Notes under the pieces: model-generated
The model's database searches: none
What the model saw: only the letters and a program-made list of their open reading frames with translations
Told to the model about the DNA's origin: nothing
Program-made: the position numbers and the translations under genes
Assembly (NCBI RefSeq): GCF_019345465.1
Contig: NZ_JAHKRC010000011.1
Coordinates: 1 to 64,000, forward strand
Length of the DNA stretch: 64,000 bases
Reading direction: 5' to 3'
DNA from: Pseudomonas sp. NKUCC02_KPG
Lineage (GTDB): Bacteria; Pseudomonadota; Gammaproteobacteria; Pseudomonadales; Pseudomonadaceae
Part shown: piece by piece, positions 28,145-36,984 of the stretch
How the letters are laid out: the number at the start of each line of letters is the position of its first letter
Position numbering within the stretch: position 1 is the stretch's first letter

Positions 28145-28399
28145 ACGTTTTGTTTTGCACCAGTTCACATAACCTCATATCCATTTGAAGCGTGTGCCTG
28201 ATCTTCGCTTTTACGCTTTTTTTCACATTCGTTTCACCTGCCTCTGACCTCCATTTTTTTAACCTACTGTTCAGCTAATAGATGCCTGAATTGTGCAAGT
28301 CTATTTCTTACAGCAGGGCCGCGATGCGACCCGTTGTCATATTCGAGCGATAGGGTAGGCCGGTGTCTTTCACTGACTGCCGCAGAGGGTATAAGTACC
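28145..28399. other. Remainder of divergent intergenic region, chemoreceptor / phosphatase
   Basis: This AT-richer stretch, including a T-rich block near 28220-28260, separates two divergent genes and presumably carries the phosphatase promoter. I see no RNA gene or repeat in it. Confidence 0.4.
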
Positions 28400-29122
28400 G
28401 TGACGTTGAGCCTTGATCTGACCGGGATTAACCGTACGCTGCTACGCCGTGGCCTGGTCCGTTATAAAAATGCGCTGGTGGTGATCGTCGCGAGCGTGAT
28501 GGCTATTGCGTTGACGCTGACGCTGCTGGCACCTGCGGCCCCGCCTGATCTGGCACAGCCTAGCCATGCCGATCATGTGGTGTTGCTGACCGATAGCTGG
28601 GCCAAGGGTGATGTGATTGCGGTGGTCCGTCATGGCGAGCGTTGCGACCGTTCCTCGGCGCAGTGCCTGGGCCCGGCAGACGGTGTGACGGTGCGCGGTG
28701 AAGCTGCGGTTCAGGCGCTTGGCGCAGACTTCAATCAGTTGGGGCTCAAGAACGCTGACATTTACAGCAGCCTGTTGACCCGTGCGCGGCAAACTGCCAG
28801 CGCCATGTTTGTGCACCCGGTTGAGGCACAGGACTGGCTGTTCAACTGCCGGGGCACCATGTTGCGTGATGCCCTCAAGCACAAAGTAGCGGGCCAGAAC
28901 CTGATTCTGGTGAGCCACAGCGAATGCATGGACCAACTGCTTTTGGACATGCACCTGTCAACGAACACCACGTTTGGCTACGGCTCCACCTTGTTCATCC
29001 GGGCCAGTGACGCCCACGGTGAGCCGCAGATGCTGGGCTATATCGAGCCCAAGGACTGGGCGAGCATAGTACCGGTAATGACCGCTAGCAGCCGCCACGG
29101 GTTTGAAGCCTCGCAATTCTGA
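28400..29122 (+). CDS. Membrane-anchored histidine phosphatase, Ais/PmrG-like
   Basis: A protein of about 240 residues with an N-terminal membrane anchor (ALVVIVASVMAIALTLTLL) and a histidine-phosphatase domain outside. The catalytic motif is VVRHGERC, the second histidine lies in LVSHSECMDQLL, and SSLLTRARQTA is also typical. Similar proteins (Ais/PmrG) dephosphorylate heptose phosphates of the LPS core. The GTG at 28400 gives a sensible start; the frame is open back to a TTG at 28334, so the start is uncertain. It lies near an ArnT-like transferase gene on the other strand, which fits a lipid A or core modification role, but that is inference. Confidence 0.8.
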   Translation: MTLSLDLTGINRTLLRRGLVRYKNALVVIVASVMAIALTLTLLAPAAPPDLAQPSHADHVVLLTDSWAKGDVIAVVRHGERCDRSSAQCLGPADGVTVRGEAAVQALGADFNQLGLKNADIYSSLLTRARQTASAMFVHPVEAQDWLFNCRGTMLRDALKHKVAGQNLILVSHSECMDQLLLDMHLSTNTTFGYGSTLFIRASDAHGEPQMLGYIEPKDWASIVPVMTASSRHGFEASQF

Positions 29123-29142
29123 CCCCCCTTCAAGCAACACGC

Positions 29143-29169
29143 AAAGCCCGGACATGTGCCGGGCTTTTT
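29143..29169. terminator. Bidirectional terminator
   Basis: Arms AAAGCCCGG and CCGGGCTTT around ACATGTG, with T-rich tails on both strands, between the convergent phosphatase and orphan protein genes. Confidence 0.9.
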
Positions 29170-29173
29170 CATG

Positions 29174-29680
29174 TCACGCGCGGTTCAGCAGGCGGTTCCA
29201 GTTTTGCTCGTCGGGTAATGGCAGGTCGCTGAGTTCCCGTGCCACCACCTGTTCAATATCGCTGGCGCTGAGCACTTTTTCATCGAGCCACGGCCAGGTC
29301 GCATCCGCATCCCTGAAGTTGAGCTGACTGTTCAATTGCTGGCAGGCGAGGGCGAGCAGATGCATCAGCCACCACTGGCTTGTGATGTAGGGCTTTTGCT
29401 GCGCGGGGATGCGACCCAGCAGGGCTGCCACGTCGGGCAGGTTGGGGCTGGGGGACTCGCTGCTGTGCAGGTTCCAGACAATCGAGCCGTTGTTAGACAC
29501 ATCCTGATTGGCCAGTGCCGGGTCGGTACTGACTTCAATGCTGACCTTCACATGTTGCTGCTCAAGCTGATCAATCAGGTAATTGGCCAGATCAGATGTG
29601 CGTAAAAATGCGGTGGCCGTGTTGAAGGCCAGGTGAGCGTCGTAGTCGCTCAGGGTTTTGCTGGAAATACCAATGGTCAT
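29174..29680 (-). CDS. Orphan protein, unknown function
   Basis: A 168-residue soluble protein (MTIGISSKTLSDYDAHLAF...) with no signal peptide or membrane segment and no motif I recognise. It is rich in Asn, Gln, Leu and Ser, with a tryptophan-rich part (ITSQWWLMHLLALACQQL and ATWPWLDEK). The ATG at 29680 has AAGGAG at the right distance; an earlier start at 29770 would abut the next gene's end. It lies behind the ArnT-like gene on the same strand, 92 bases apart, so both could share a transcript. Confidence 0.75.
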   Translation of the reverse strand: MTIGISSKTLSDYDAHLAFNTATAFLRTSDLANYLIDQLEQQHVKVSIEVSTDPALANQDVSNNGSIVWNLHSSESPSPNLPDVAALLGRIPAQQKPYITSQWWLMHLLALACQQLNSQLNFRDADATWPWLDEKVLSASDIEQVVARELSDLPLPDEQNWNRLLNRA

Positions 29681-29772
29681 GACAGGCTCCTTGACTGGGA
29701 ATCGCCCAAGGAGCGTAGCCAATACACCGTGATCGGCCACGTCATATGCCGTTCTGTTGCCCGGGATCAAGT

Positions 29773-31233
29773 TTATGGGGCAGGAGCGGCCTGGCTGACA
29801 AAGTAGAAGTGGTGCCGCCCTACACTGACCTCGTCCAGGATGCTCAGGTTCATCCCCGGTACCTCGGGCTTTTCCACCAGGGCGATATGGTCGGGCGATG
29901 CACTGAGAAACGCCTGCAGTTCTGCTGTTGAGTTGAGCGTGTGTTGCAATTGCTGGCTGTAAAACACCACGGCACCCAGGCGCTCGTCGGGCCTGAGGAG
30001 CGCCACCTGTTTACCGCGGGCTTGCAGATCCATGACGTAGGCCGCCAGAGGCTGGAATGACTCTTCCTTATCGGCAAGGGGTGCCCGGTTCGCTGCCAGC
30101 AGGTAGGCGGCTACCAGGCCCGCCAGCAGTGCGGCAGCCAGTGGCCGGTGGTAGTCGCTGAGGAACCTGGCCGTGGCCGACACCGGACTTTTTTTGCGCA
30201 GCCAGTCCACAATCACCTGGGCGTATTGCGCGGCAATCACGGCGGCTGCGGGTGCCATCGACATCATGTACACCGCACGCTTGCTGGAGGCGAAGTTGAG
30301 CAGCGCAAATTGCGCCACCAGCCACACGCAGAAAAACAGCAGGAACGGATTGCTTCGCAGTTGTTTGCGAAAGTGCCACAGGCCCAGATAAGTCAGCAGG
30401 TTCCACGGTAAAAAGGCTTCGGGCAGTTTTCGCAGGTAGTAGTAAAACGGTTCGTAATGCCCGGCCTCGACAAACGACCCACTGAAGCGACCCACGCTGT
30501 TGGTCCACAACAGTTCGCTGACCGCCTGCATTCCGCCGCGCTGGTAGAGCACGCACAGCCAGATGAACAGCGGGATTAGCCCGAGCAGAGTCAGCAACCC
30601 CGGGCGTAGCCAATTGCGCAGGACGAAACGTTTCTCTATCAGGCTTTCACACACCAGATAGGTAAAAATCACGATCCCCGGCAGCGCCAGGCCCAACACG
30701 CCTTTACTCAGGGTGGCAATGGCAATCCCGGCGGCAAACAACAGCCAGGGGCCCCAGGCAAAACGCAGCTGGCGGCTGGCATAGAAAAACGCCAGCAAGG
30801 CCATGGTCACACCCAGAGTGAGCAGCGCATCTTCGCCTACTTGACGGGTGTTACCCCAGAAAATGCCCATCGTTGCCAGCATCGCTGCTGCTGTCCAGGC
30901 CAGTGCCGTGGGGCGTGCGAGTTTGCGCAGCATGACGTACAGCAACATCACACAAAACAATCCGGCAAAGGCCGATGCCAGTCGCACGGCGAATAGCTGG
31001 GCGCCGAACACGCGGAGGGCGCCAGCGTCCAGCCACAGGCTGAGCGGTGGTTTTTCCAGGAAGGGTTCGTTGAGCAGGTGGGGTGTCACCCAGTCGTCGC
31101 TCAAGTGCATCTGCATGGCGATACCCGCCACCCTGGACTCGGTCGACCCCTGCAATTGGTGATTGCCCAGTGCAAAGAAGAACAGCACGCAACCGAGCAG
31201 TAATAACAGTAGAGCGGGGCGAGTCAGGCGCAT
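29773..31233 (-). CDS. ArnT-like glycosyltransferase family 39 protein
   Basis: A 486-residue integral membrane glycosyltransferase of family 39 / GT83 with about 11 hydrophobic segments and a short C-terminal soluble tail. The first periplasmic loop carries STESRVAGIAMQMHLSDDWV and the following NEPFLEKPPLSLWL, the ArnT/PMT signature with the acidic catalytic residue. Known relatives use undecaprenyl-phosphate sugars to modify lipid A. It is shorter than ArnT proper (about 550 residues), and no arnBCADEF genes adjoin, so a different sugar or acceptor is likely. An Ais-like phosphatase gene lies nearby. Confidence 0.85.
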   Translation of the reverse strand: MRLTRPALLLLLLGCVLFFFALGNHQLQGSTESRVAGIAMQMHLSDDWVTPHLLNEPFLEKPPLSLWLDAGALRVFGAQLFAVRLASAFAGLFCVMLLYVMLRKLARPTALAWTAAAMLATMGIFWGNTRQVGEDALLTLGVTMALLAFFYASRQLRFAWGPWLLFAAGIAIATLSKGVLGLALPGIVIFTYLVCESLIEKRFVLRNWLRPGLLTLLGLIPLFIWLCVLYQRGGMQAVSELLWTNSVGRFSGSFVEAGHYEPFYYYLRKLPEAFLPWNLLTYLGLWHFRKQLRSNPFLLFFCVWLVAQFALLNFASSKRAVYMMSMAPAAAVIAAQYAQVIVDWLRKKSPVSATARFLSDYHRPLAAALLAGLVAAYLLAANRAPLADKEESFQPLAAYVMDLQARGKQVALLRPDERLGAVVFYSQQLQHTLNSTAELQAFLSASPDHIALVEKPEVPGMNLSILDEVSVGRHHFYFVSQAAPAP

Positions 31234-31330
31234 TGGGCTACCAGGCAGTCATCGAATGGAATACTGCGCTGGAGTATAGGAGGGGAGTTCTTAACAAATT
31301 GTGAAAGCTGGCAGGCCAACCACACATCCC

Positions 31331-31417
31331 TGTGGGAGCGGGCTTGCTCGCGATGGTATCGCCGCGGTCTGACTGCAAAACCGCAGTGATAGCATCGCGA
31401 GCAAGCCCGCTCCCACA
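31331..31417. repeat. Palindromic REPIN-like repeat, type A copy 4
   Basis: The same inverted ends as the three other type A copies, with inner GCCGCGGTC and ACCGCAGTG segments. It lies behind the oprB-like gene and before the start of the GT39 gene. Confidence 0.9.
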
Positions 31418-31431
31418 ATAAACCCAAGCCG

Positions 31432-32727
31432 TCAGAACGTCGCTTTGACCTGCAATCCCGCGACCAGGGCATTGCTGCGGCTGGCGCCATAGAACGCACC
31501 GGGTTCGATGATGTACTGCAGGTCGGGACGCAACAGCAGCCACGGCGTGACTTGTGCGCCATAGTTCAGTTCAAGCAACTGCTCGCCGCTGTCCAGGCTG
31601 GCAATCATGTCGGCTTGCTCAGGGCTGCTGGCAGCCGCTTCTTGTACATCCCGTGAGCGCGAGTTGAACACGGCGCGACCATAGGCGAAGGCGATGCTGT
31701 CTTTAGGACGGCTGGCAAATGGCTTTTGCTTGACCAGACCCACCGAGTACCAGTGGCTCATCGGCGAGGTCGCGGCATTGCTGCGGGCCGCCTGGCCAAA
31801 GGCGCGCAACACGCTTTCGGGGTCTTGCTCGTCACGCCAGATGGCCTGGTCGACCAGCACGTAAGCACCGGTACGGTTGTTGGCTTTTTGCGTGCTGCCA
31901 ATTTTGCGGGTGTTGGAGGTGTCGTAGTACCAGCCCACTTTGTATTGGCCATTGAGCCAGGCGTCGTGGGTGAAAATCGCCTCCAGCGGCATGATCGCCC
32001 CCGTCGTGCCTTTGGTGGTCATGCTGAAGGCTTCCGAGGAGCGGCTGTTGTACTCGGGGTTGACCTGGAAGACAGCGGTTTGCAGGGTCAGTGCCGGGCT
32101 TACGGTGTAGCGCAATTCGCCACCCCAGTGACCGGTCGGGTAGTTGGTCCAGCCACTGCCGTTGGACTGGGTCAGCGGGTGTGCGCAAAAACCGGCGTTG
32201 ACGAAGCTGGTCAGCAACGGCATGCCGCCAAAATCATTGCCCATCGGCATGAAGCCCAGCTTGGTGGTCAGGTCTTCGGAAAACAGGGTGCGCTGGTAGC
32301 TGAACTCAGACAGACGGGTGTAGTTGCCGCCAGCGTTTTCCTGGATCGGCAGGCGGTTGCCTACCAGATCTTCAGAGGCGCTGTGGCCGCGACGATCATT
32401 GACGGTGATTTGCACCAGGCCAGCATCGGCGGTGCCGAGCAGCTTGCTCAGGTCGAACTGGGCGCCGATACGCACTTGCTGCGAATAACGGGTGCCGTGC
32501 TTGATCCCGCCATGCAGGTTGGAAAAGGTTTCGGAGTTGTAGTCACCGGTCAGTTTGACGCCTTTATCCATCAACTTCTGGCGCTCGCCGCCCCAGTCGC
32601 CGGTCAGGGTCGAACGGTTCATCAGGTTGTCGGTGGTGTCGGCCAGTACGCAGGCAGGCGTCAGGGCCAGCAATGACAAGCCGCTGCACAAGCTGGTGTT
32701 CAGCAGGGCGCGGGAAGAGAAAAACAT
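31432..32727 (-). CDS. OprB-family carbohydrate-selective porin
   Basis: A 431-residue outer-membrane porin with a signal peptide (residues 1-29, ending VLA) followed by LTGDWGGERQKLMDKGVKLTGDYN, the typical OprB N-terminus. The body is rich in alternating beta-strand sequence and it ends in phenylalanine (QVKATF), as barrel proteins do. OprB porins let glucose and other sugars across the outer membrane. No sugar ABC transporter is adjacent, so the substrate is unknown. The start has AAGGAGC nine bases upstream. Confidence 0.9.
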   Translation of the reverse strand: MFFSSRALLNTSLCSGLSLLALTPACVLADTTDNLMNRSTLTGDWGGERQKLMDKGVKLTGDYNSETFSNLHGGIKHGTRYSQQVRIGAQFDLSKLLGTADAGLVQITVNDRRGHSASEDLVGNRLPIQENAGGNYTRLSEFSYQRTLFSEDLTTKLGFMPMGNDFGGMPLLTSFVNAGFCAHPLTQSNGSGWTNYPTGHWGGELRYTVSPALTLQTAVFQVNPEYNSRSSEAFSMTTKGTTGAIMPLEAIFTHDAWLNGQYKVGWYYDTSNTRKIGSTQKANNRTGAYVLVDQAIWRDEQDPESVLRAFGQAARSNAATSPMSHWYSVGLVKQKPFASRPKDSIAFAYGRAVFNSRSRDVQEAAASSPEQADMIASLDSGEQLLELNYGAQVTPWLLLRPDLQYIIEPGAFYGASRSNALVAGLQVKATF

Positions 32728-32796
32728 CTACAGAAGCTCCTTCGAATGAAGTGCCGGCGAACAGGGCGCGACACGATGCCGCACATTATGAACTAG

Positions 32797-32823
32797 TTGG
32801 TTAATAATTTTCATATTTGGTTA
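32797..32823. promoter_or_regulatory. Direct repeat TTGGTTA in porin / Ter-locus intergenic region
   Basis: TTGGTTA occurs at 32797 and again at 32817, exactly 20 bases (two helical turns) apart, in AT-rich DNA between the divergent porin and the first Ter-locus gene. It could be a tandem binding site; no matching regulator gene is adjacent. Confidence 0.4.
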
Positions 32824-32904
32824 CACGGGCTCCCCATAATGACTGAGGGCGTCGGTTACACCCTTGCGCTAGACTCCCGCGTTTATCCGTACCAAGGGAT
32901 GTTC

Positions 32905-33918
32905 ATGATCTGGTTTCTTGAAGGGCAGTCCAGCCAGCGCGACGTGATTGCAGGTGCCCGGGCGGCGCTGCCCGATGACGTGCGGATTTATGCCTCGCAC
33001 CGACAAAATCGCCCTGAAATTACCGGGTTGGCGGATGTCGCCTGGAGCGAGCCGCAGGACAATCAAGAGCGCATCGACTGGGTGATCGAACAGGCACGGG
33101 CCCATCAGATCAAGGTCGTGCTGGCCGGGCGTATCGGGCAGGTTTATGAGGCTCACCGGGCCGCGTTCGAGTCTGCCGGACTGCAATTGGTGACCGGGGC
33201 TCTGGATCTGGACACCTTTGAACGGGTGGACGACAAGTCTGCGTTCACTCGCGAGGCCCTGGCAGCAGGGTTGGCGTGTATCCCGGCGATTACCGTGAGC
33301 ACCCGCGCCGAGTTGCAAGAGGCATATGCCCAACTCGCCCGTGACGGTCAGGTGTGTGTAAAACCGACTCGCGGCATTTACGGTCAGGGCTTTTGGCGCC
33401 TGGCCGATGACGTGGATCCGTTTCGCAGCTTTGCCAACGCCGATGCCCATGAAGTCAACGCCCAGGTATTTGCCCAGGCCTACGGCCAATCAGCTGCCCC
33501 CAAGCCGTTGCTGGTCATGCCCTACATGCCCGGCAGCGAGTGTTCGGTGGACATGGTGTGCGAAGCTGGCGAGGTCGTGGCCCATGTCGCACGACGCAAA
33601 CAGGGCCTGATGCAGACGTTCGAGCGCGAGGGTGCAGCGGTCGGGCTGGCGATCAAGGCGGCGCGGCACTTCAAGTGCGACGGCATCGTCAATGTGCAAA
33701 CCCGCGATGATGCCGCAGGCCAGCCGCACTTGCTGGAGATCAATCTGCGTTACTCCGGTGGCATTGGCTATACCCGTGAAGCAGGTGTGAATCTGCCCGG
33801 GATTTTTGCCGCTCGCCGTCTTGGCATGCCCGTTCCGGGCAGCGTCTGGCGCGAAGATGTTCAGGTCAAGGCGATCACCGTCGTGGTTCCGGTTCGCGGG
33901 AATTCGCTGCTGGGTTGA
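32905..33918 (+). CDS. ATP-grasp ligase of the Ter-associated biosynthetic module
   Basis: A 337-residue ATP-grasp enzyme, first gene of the Ter locus. The central nucleotide-binding part has CVKPTRGIYGQGFWRL, and the metal-binding C-terminus has LLEINLRYSGGIGYTREAGV. ATP-grasp enzymes join a carboxylate to an amine or thiol via an acyl phosphate. In comparative studies of Ter operons this family is predicted to help build a nucleoside-like metabolite with the PRTases and HAD enzymes that follow. Of several in-frame ATGs, 32905 is preferred: AGGG lies six bases upstream. The gap to the next gene is 88 bases. Confidence 0.86.
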   Translation: MIWFLEGQSSQRDVIAGARAALPDDVRIYASHRQNRPEITGLADVAWSEPQDNQERIDWVIEQARAHQIKVVLAGRIGQVYEAHRAAFESAGLQLVTGALDLDTFERVDDKSAFTREALAAGLACIPAITVSTRAELQEAYAQLARDGQVCVKPTRGIYGQGFWRLADDVDPFRSFANADAHEVNAQVFAQAYGQSAAPKPLLVMPYMPGSECSVDMVCEAGEVVAHVARRKQGLMQTFEREGAAVGLAIKAARHFKCDGIVNVQTRDDAAGQPHLLEINLRYSGGIGYTREAGVNLPGIFAARRLGMPVPGSVWREDVQVKAITVVVPVRGNSLLG

Positions 33919-34006
33919 GTTGACTTGTGCGGTAACCATTTTTCGCTTGTTTTAAGTGATCGACTCGCTGATCGTCCCCCACTTTTTAAGTATTTCCAGG
34001 TAGTAA

Positions 34007-35149
34007 ATGTTGATGAATAGCGCTAACCCCGTGACCGATCCCAAGGTTTTGCATGCAAACCTCAAGCGCGGTCGTCTGGAGGTACAGGTCAATGCATCGA
34101 CCTTTGATCCACAGGCACTTTTCGATTTCGCCGAGCGGCGCAATCCAAAACGGGCTTTTTTGTTTGTTTCCCGCGTGCTGGGTCGCCATATCCCGGCCCG
34201 TCCCTCACTGATGGCTGAAAGCTTCAATGCACTGGCCAGCAAGATCCCCGCTGACTTGCCCGGCCCGGTGCTGGTGATCGGCATGGCCGAAACGGCCGTC
34301 GGTCTGGGGGCAGGCGTACACCGTGCGTTGAGCCAGACACGCAATGACAGCGTGTACCTGTGCAGCAGTCGCCACCCCACGGGCAGCGAGCTGTTTGCCC
34401 GCTTTGAAGAAGAGCACAGCCACGCCAGCTCGCACCTGCTGCACCTGCCGCTAGATGCGCGCACCCGCGAAATGATGCTCAGTGCCCGCTCGCTGGTGCT
34501 GGTGGACGACGAAGCGTCGACCGGCAATACCTTTATCAACTTGTCCCGGGCGCTGGCTGAAGCGGGACTGGATTCCATCGAGCGGATTGTCACCGCGACC
34601 CTGACCGACTGGTCTCAGGATGCGGTGCGCAAGGCAATGGGCGATCACGTCACGAGCGTCTCTTTGCTCGACGGTCGCTACACATTCGCCGAAGATCCTG
34701 CCGCAGAACTGCCCGAAATGCCCGAAGTGGGCAGTGTGGCCCAAGGCGACTGGGCCCTCGATCCAGACCGCGACTGGGGCCGCATGGGTGTGCGTGAGCA
34801 CCTCGATACGCTGGCGCCCGATGTGCAAGTGGCGCCCGGTGAGCGGGTGCTGGTGATTGGCACCAGTGAGTTTGTCTGGCGCCCGTTCCTGCTGGCCGAG
34901 CGACTTGAGCGGGCGGGGGCCGATGTGCGCTTCAGCTCCACCAGCCGTTCGCCAATTGCCTTGGGCCATTGCATCGACCATGCGTTGTCGTTCTCTGACA
35001 ACTACGGCCTGGGCATCCCCAACTTTCTTTATAACGTCGCCCCCGGCCAGTTTGACCGGGTGCTGATTTGCAGCGAAACCCCGGCAGCTGCCGTCGACCC
35101 GGCGCTGGTCAGCGCATTGAATGCGCAGGTAATCGTTGATGAGCAGTAA
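34007..35149 (+). CDS. Ter-associated phosphoribosyltransferase with TRSP domain
   Basis: A 380-residue protein. The N-terminal two-thirds is a type I phosphoribosyltransferase: the PRPP-binding loop reads VLVDDEASTGNTFI (about residues 163-176), preceded by VLVIGMAETAVGLG. The C-terminal third (from about residue 280, VLVIGTSEFVWRPFLLAERLERAG) matches the TRSP domain that accompanies these PRTases in tellurite-resistance loci. It is predicted to attach or remove a ribose-phosphate unit; the base is unknown. It overlaps the next gene by 11 bases. Confidence 0.87.
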   Translation: MLMNSANPVTDPKVLHANLKRGRLEVQVNASTFDPQALFDFAERRNPKRAFLFVSRVLGRHIPARPSLMAESFNALASKIPADLPGPVLVIGMAETAVGLGAGVHRALSQTRNDSVYLCSSRHPTGSELFARFEEEHSHASSHLLHLPLDARTREMMLSARSLVLVDDEASTGNTFINLSRALAEAGLDSIERIVTATLTDWSQDAVRKAMGDHVTSVSLLDGRYTFAEDPAAELPEMPEVGSVAQGDWALDPDRDWGRMGVREHLDTLAPDVQVAPGERVLVIGTSEFVWRPFLLAERLERAGADVRFSSTSRSPIALGHCIDHALSFSDNYGLGIPNFLYNVAPGQFDRVLICSETPAAAVDPALVSALNAQVIVDEQ

Positions 35150-35897
35150 TCGCCCTCTGGTGTTCGTTGATCTGGACGACACCCTGTTTCAAACCGCCCG
35201 CAAAATGGGCGATGAGCCCCGTTTTGCGGCCACGCTGGACGTGGACGGCCAGCCCAACGGCTTCATGAGCGCCACCCAGAAGAGCTTTGTTGAATGGTTG
35301 CTGGCGACCAGCGACGTGGTCCCGGTGACCGCGCGCAGCATCGAAGCCTATCAGCGGGTGCAATTACCCTTCGTCCGCGGTGCGGTCTGTGCCCACGGCG
35401 GGGTCATCCTCAACCCGGATGGCTCGCTGGACCTGGATTGGCATGCACGGATGTGCGAGGCGCTGGCACTTGAGCAAACCCGTCTGCACCAGCTGAGCGA
35501 GCAAACCCTGGCCATTGGCGCAGAGCTGGGGTTCTCGTTGCGTGGCTGGGTAGTCGAAGAGCAGGGGCTGGCCAACTACGTCGTCACCAAGCACAACAAC
35601 GAAACCGACGAAGCGCTGCTCATCGTGCTGGCCGAGGTCAGGGCGCGGGGCTTGCTCGACGGGCTGTATGTGCACGGCAATGGCAATAATCTGGCGTTCC
35701 TGCCCCAGGCCTTGCAAAAGCGTGAAGCGGTACGCGAGTGGATCCGCCGCGATCAGGCGATCAACGGCAAGCGCCCGTTGTTGGGCTTTGGCGACAGTGT
35801 GTCGGACCTGGGCTTTATGGCCGAATGCGACTGGTGGGGCACGCCCAAGCGTGGCCAGCTGGCCAGTCATGTGCTGGCGAGCGTTGACCATGAGTAA
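35139..35897 (+). CDS. HAD-superfamily phosphatase (Cof-type) of the Ter module
   Basis: A 252-residue HAD hydrolase. Motif I is FVDLDDTLFQT, the Thr-containing motif II lies in VPVTARSIEAYQRV, and motif III/IV is GFGDSVSDLGFMAEC, so the catalytic aspartates are present. A Cof-like cap is inserted between motifs II and III. It probably dephosphorylates a sugar- or nucleoside-phosphate intermediate. The ATG at 35139 is preferred over the adjacent TTG. It overlaps both neighbouring genes, indicating a coupled operon. Confidence 0.87.
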   Translation: MSSNRPLVFVDLDDTLFQTARKMGDEPRFAATLDVDGQPNGFMSATQKSFVEWLLATSDVVPVTARSIEAYQRVQLPFVRGAVCAHGGVILNPDGSLDLDWHARMCEALALEQTRLHQLSEQTLAIGAELGFSLRGWVVEEQGLANYVVTKHNNETDEALLIVLAEVRARGLLDGLYVHGNGNNLAFLPQALQKREAVREWIRRDQAINGKRPLLGFGDSVSDLGFMAECDWWGTPKRGQLASHVLASVDHE

Positions 35898-36984
35898 TGC
35901 TTTTGCAGGTCTGGAGACTGTCGGCAGTGGCAGCTATGACGCTGATGACGTGCACTTTTTACTGCGTACCTTGCAGATCGAAGTTACCGACGTGCAGGAA
36001 AAAGAGCGGCTGATCCAGACCCGGCAGCGTCATTACTCCGAAATGATCAGCCAGGAACATGCGCCGTCAGACACCCATAAAAGCCTCTATCAGCTGGCCC
36101 TGGCACAGAACGGCGCCCGCATGGCGGCTGATGTGCAGGCGCTGGCGCTGGCGTTGAATGAACGCTACAGCGGCTCGACGATTGCGCTGGTGTCGTTTGT
36201 GCGGGCCGGTTTGCCGCTGGGTGTGTTGCTGCGCCGGGCGCTGCTCGATCTGGGCCGTGAGGCGGCGCATTACGGGGTCAGCATTATTCGTGACCGTGGA
36301 ATCGACAACGTCGCACTCGAAGCTATCATCAAGACCCACGGTGCCGAGAACATCGTGTTTGTCGATGGCTGGACCGGCAAGGGCGCGATCAGCGGCCAGA
36401 TCCGCGACAGCCTGGCCGGGGATTCGCGTTTTCCGCCAGATCCGCGACTGGTGGTCCTGGCCGATCCCTGTGGTCGCGCCTGGCTGGCGGCATCGGCTGA
36501 AGACTGGCTGATTCCGTCGGGCATTCTGGGCGCCACGGTGTCGGGGCTGGTTTCCCGTTCCATCTGGCCACAAGACCCGGGCCTGCATGGCTGCGTGGTG
36601 TATGACCATTTGGCGGAACACGACGTAACCATGAGTTTTATCCACAGCATCGAAGCCGAGCGTGCGCTGCTTGCCCCCCAGGCGAGTGCGCAACCCTGGA
36701 CAGCGGAGCAGGCCGCAGCGTTGCAACACTCGGCTGTCGCTGCGGTCGAACGTATCTCGACCCGGTTTGCGGTGACCAACCCCAATCGGGTCAAACCGGG
36801 TATCGCCGAGGCAACCCGCGCCGTGATGCGCCGTGTGCCGGACCACGTACTGGTGCGCAACCGTGACGATCAGGACGTGCAATTGCTCCTGCACCTTACG
36901 CGCCAGGCCAACATCGAGGTCCAGGAGGTCGGTGATGAATTGGGGCCGTATCGCGCTGTGACCGTAATCAGGAGTGTTCGCTGA
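35890..36984 (+). CDS. PRTase-related / StiP-family protein of the Ter module
   Basis: A 364-residue protein of the PRTase_1 / cysteine protease StiP family, a constant member of Ter biosynthetic modules. Visible blocks are ALVSFVRAGLPLGVLLRRAL (PRTase-like fold), NIVFVDGWTGKGAISGQI (PRPP-loop position) and LVVLADPCGRAWLAASAEDW with a conserved cysteine. The family name includes cysteine protease by domain annotation, but a nucleotide-related role fits the context better; I cannot decide from sequence. The start overlaps the HAD gene by eight bases, and the stop overlaps the next start. Confidence 0.82.
   Translation: MSNAFAGLETVGSGSYDADDVHFLLRTLQIEVTDVQEKERLIQTRQRHYSEMISQEHAPSDTHKSLYQLALAQNGARMAADVQALALALNERYSGSTIALVSFVRAGLPLGVLLRRALLDLGREAAHYGVSIIRDRGIDNVALEAIIKTHGAENIVFVDGWTGKGAISGQIRDSLAGDSRFPPDPRLVVLADPCGRAWLAASAEDWLIPSGILGATVSGLVSRSIWPQDPGLHGCVVYDHLAEHDVTMSFIHSIEAERALLAPQASAQPWTAEQAAALQHSAVAAVERISTRFAVTNPNRVKPGIAEATRAVMRRVPDHVLVRNRDDQDVQLLLHLTRQANIEVQEVGDELGPYRAVTVIRSVR

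Noticed and set aside
26396..28201. 601-codon plus-strand open frame over the chemoreceptor
   Set aside because: Antisense shadow; the receptor on the minus strand has all expected domains.
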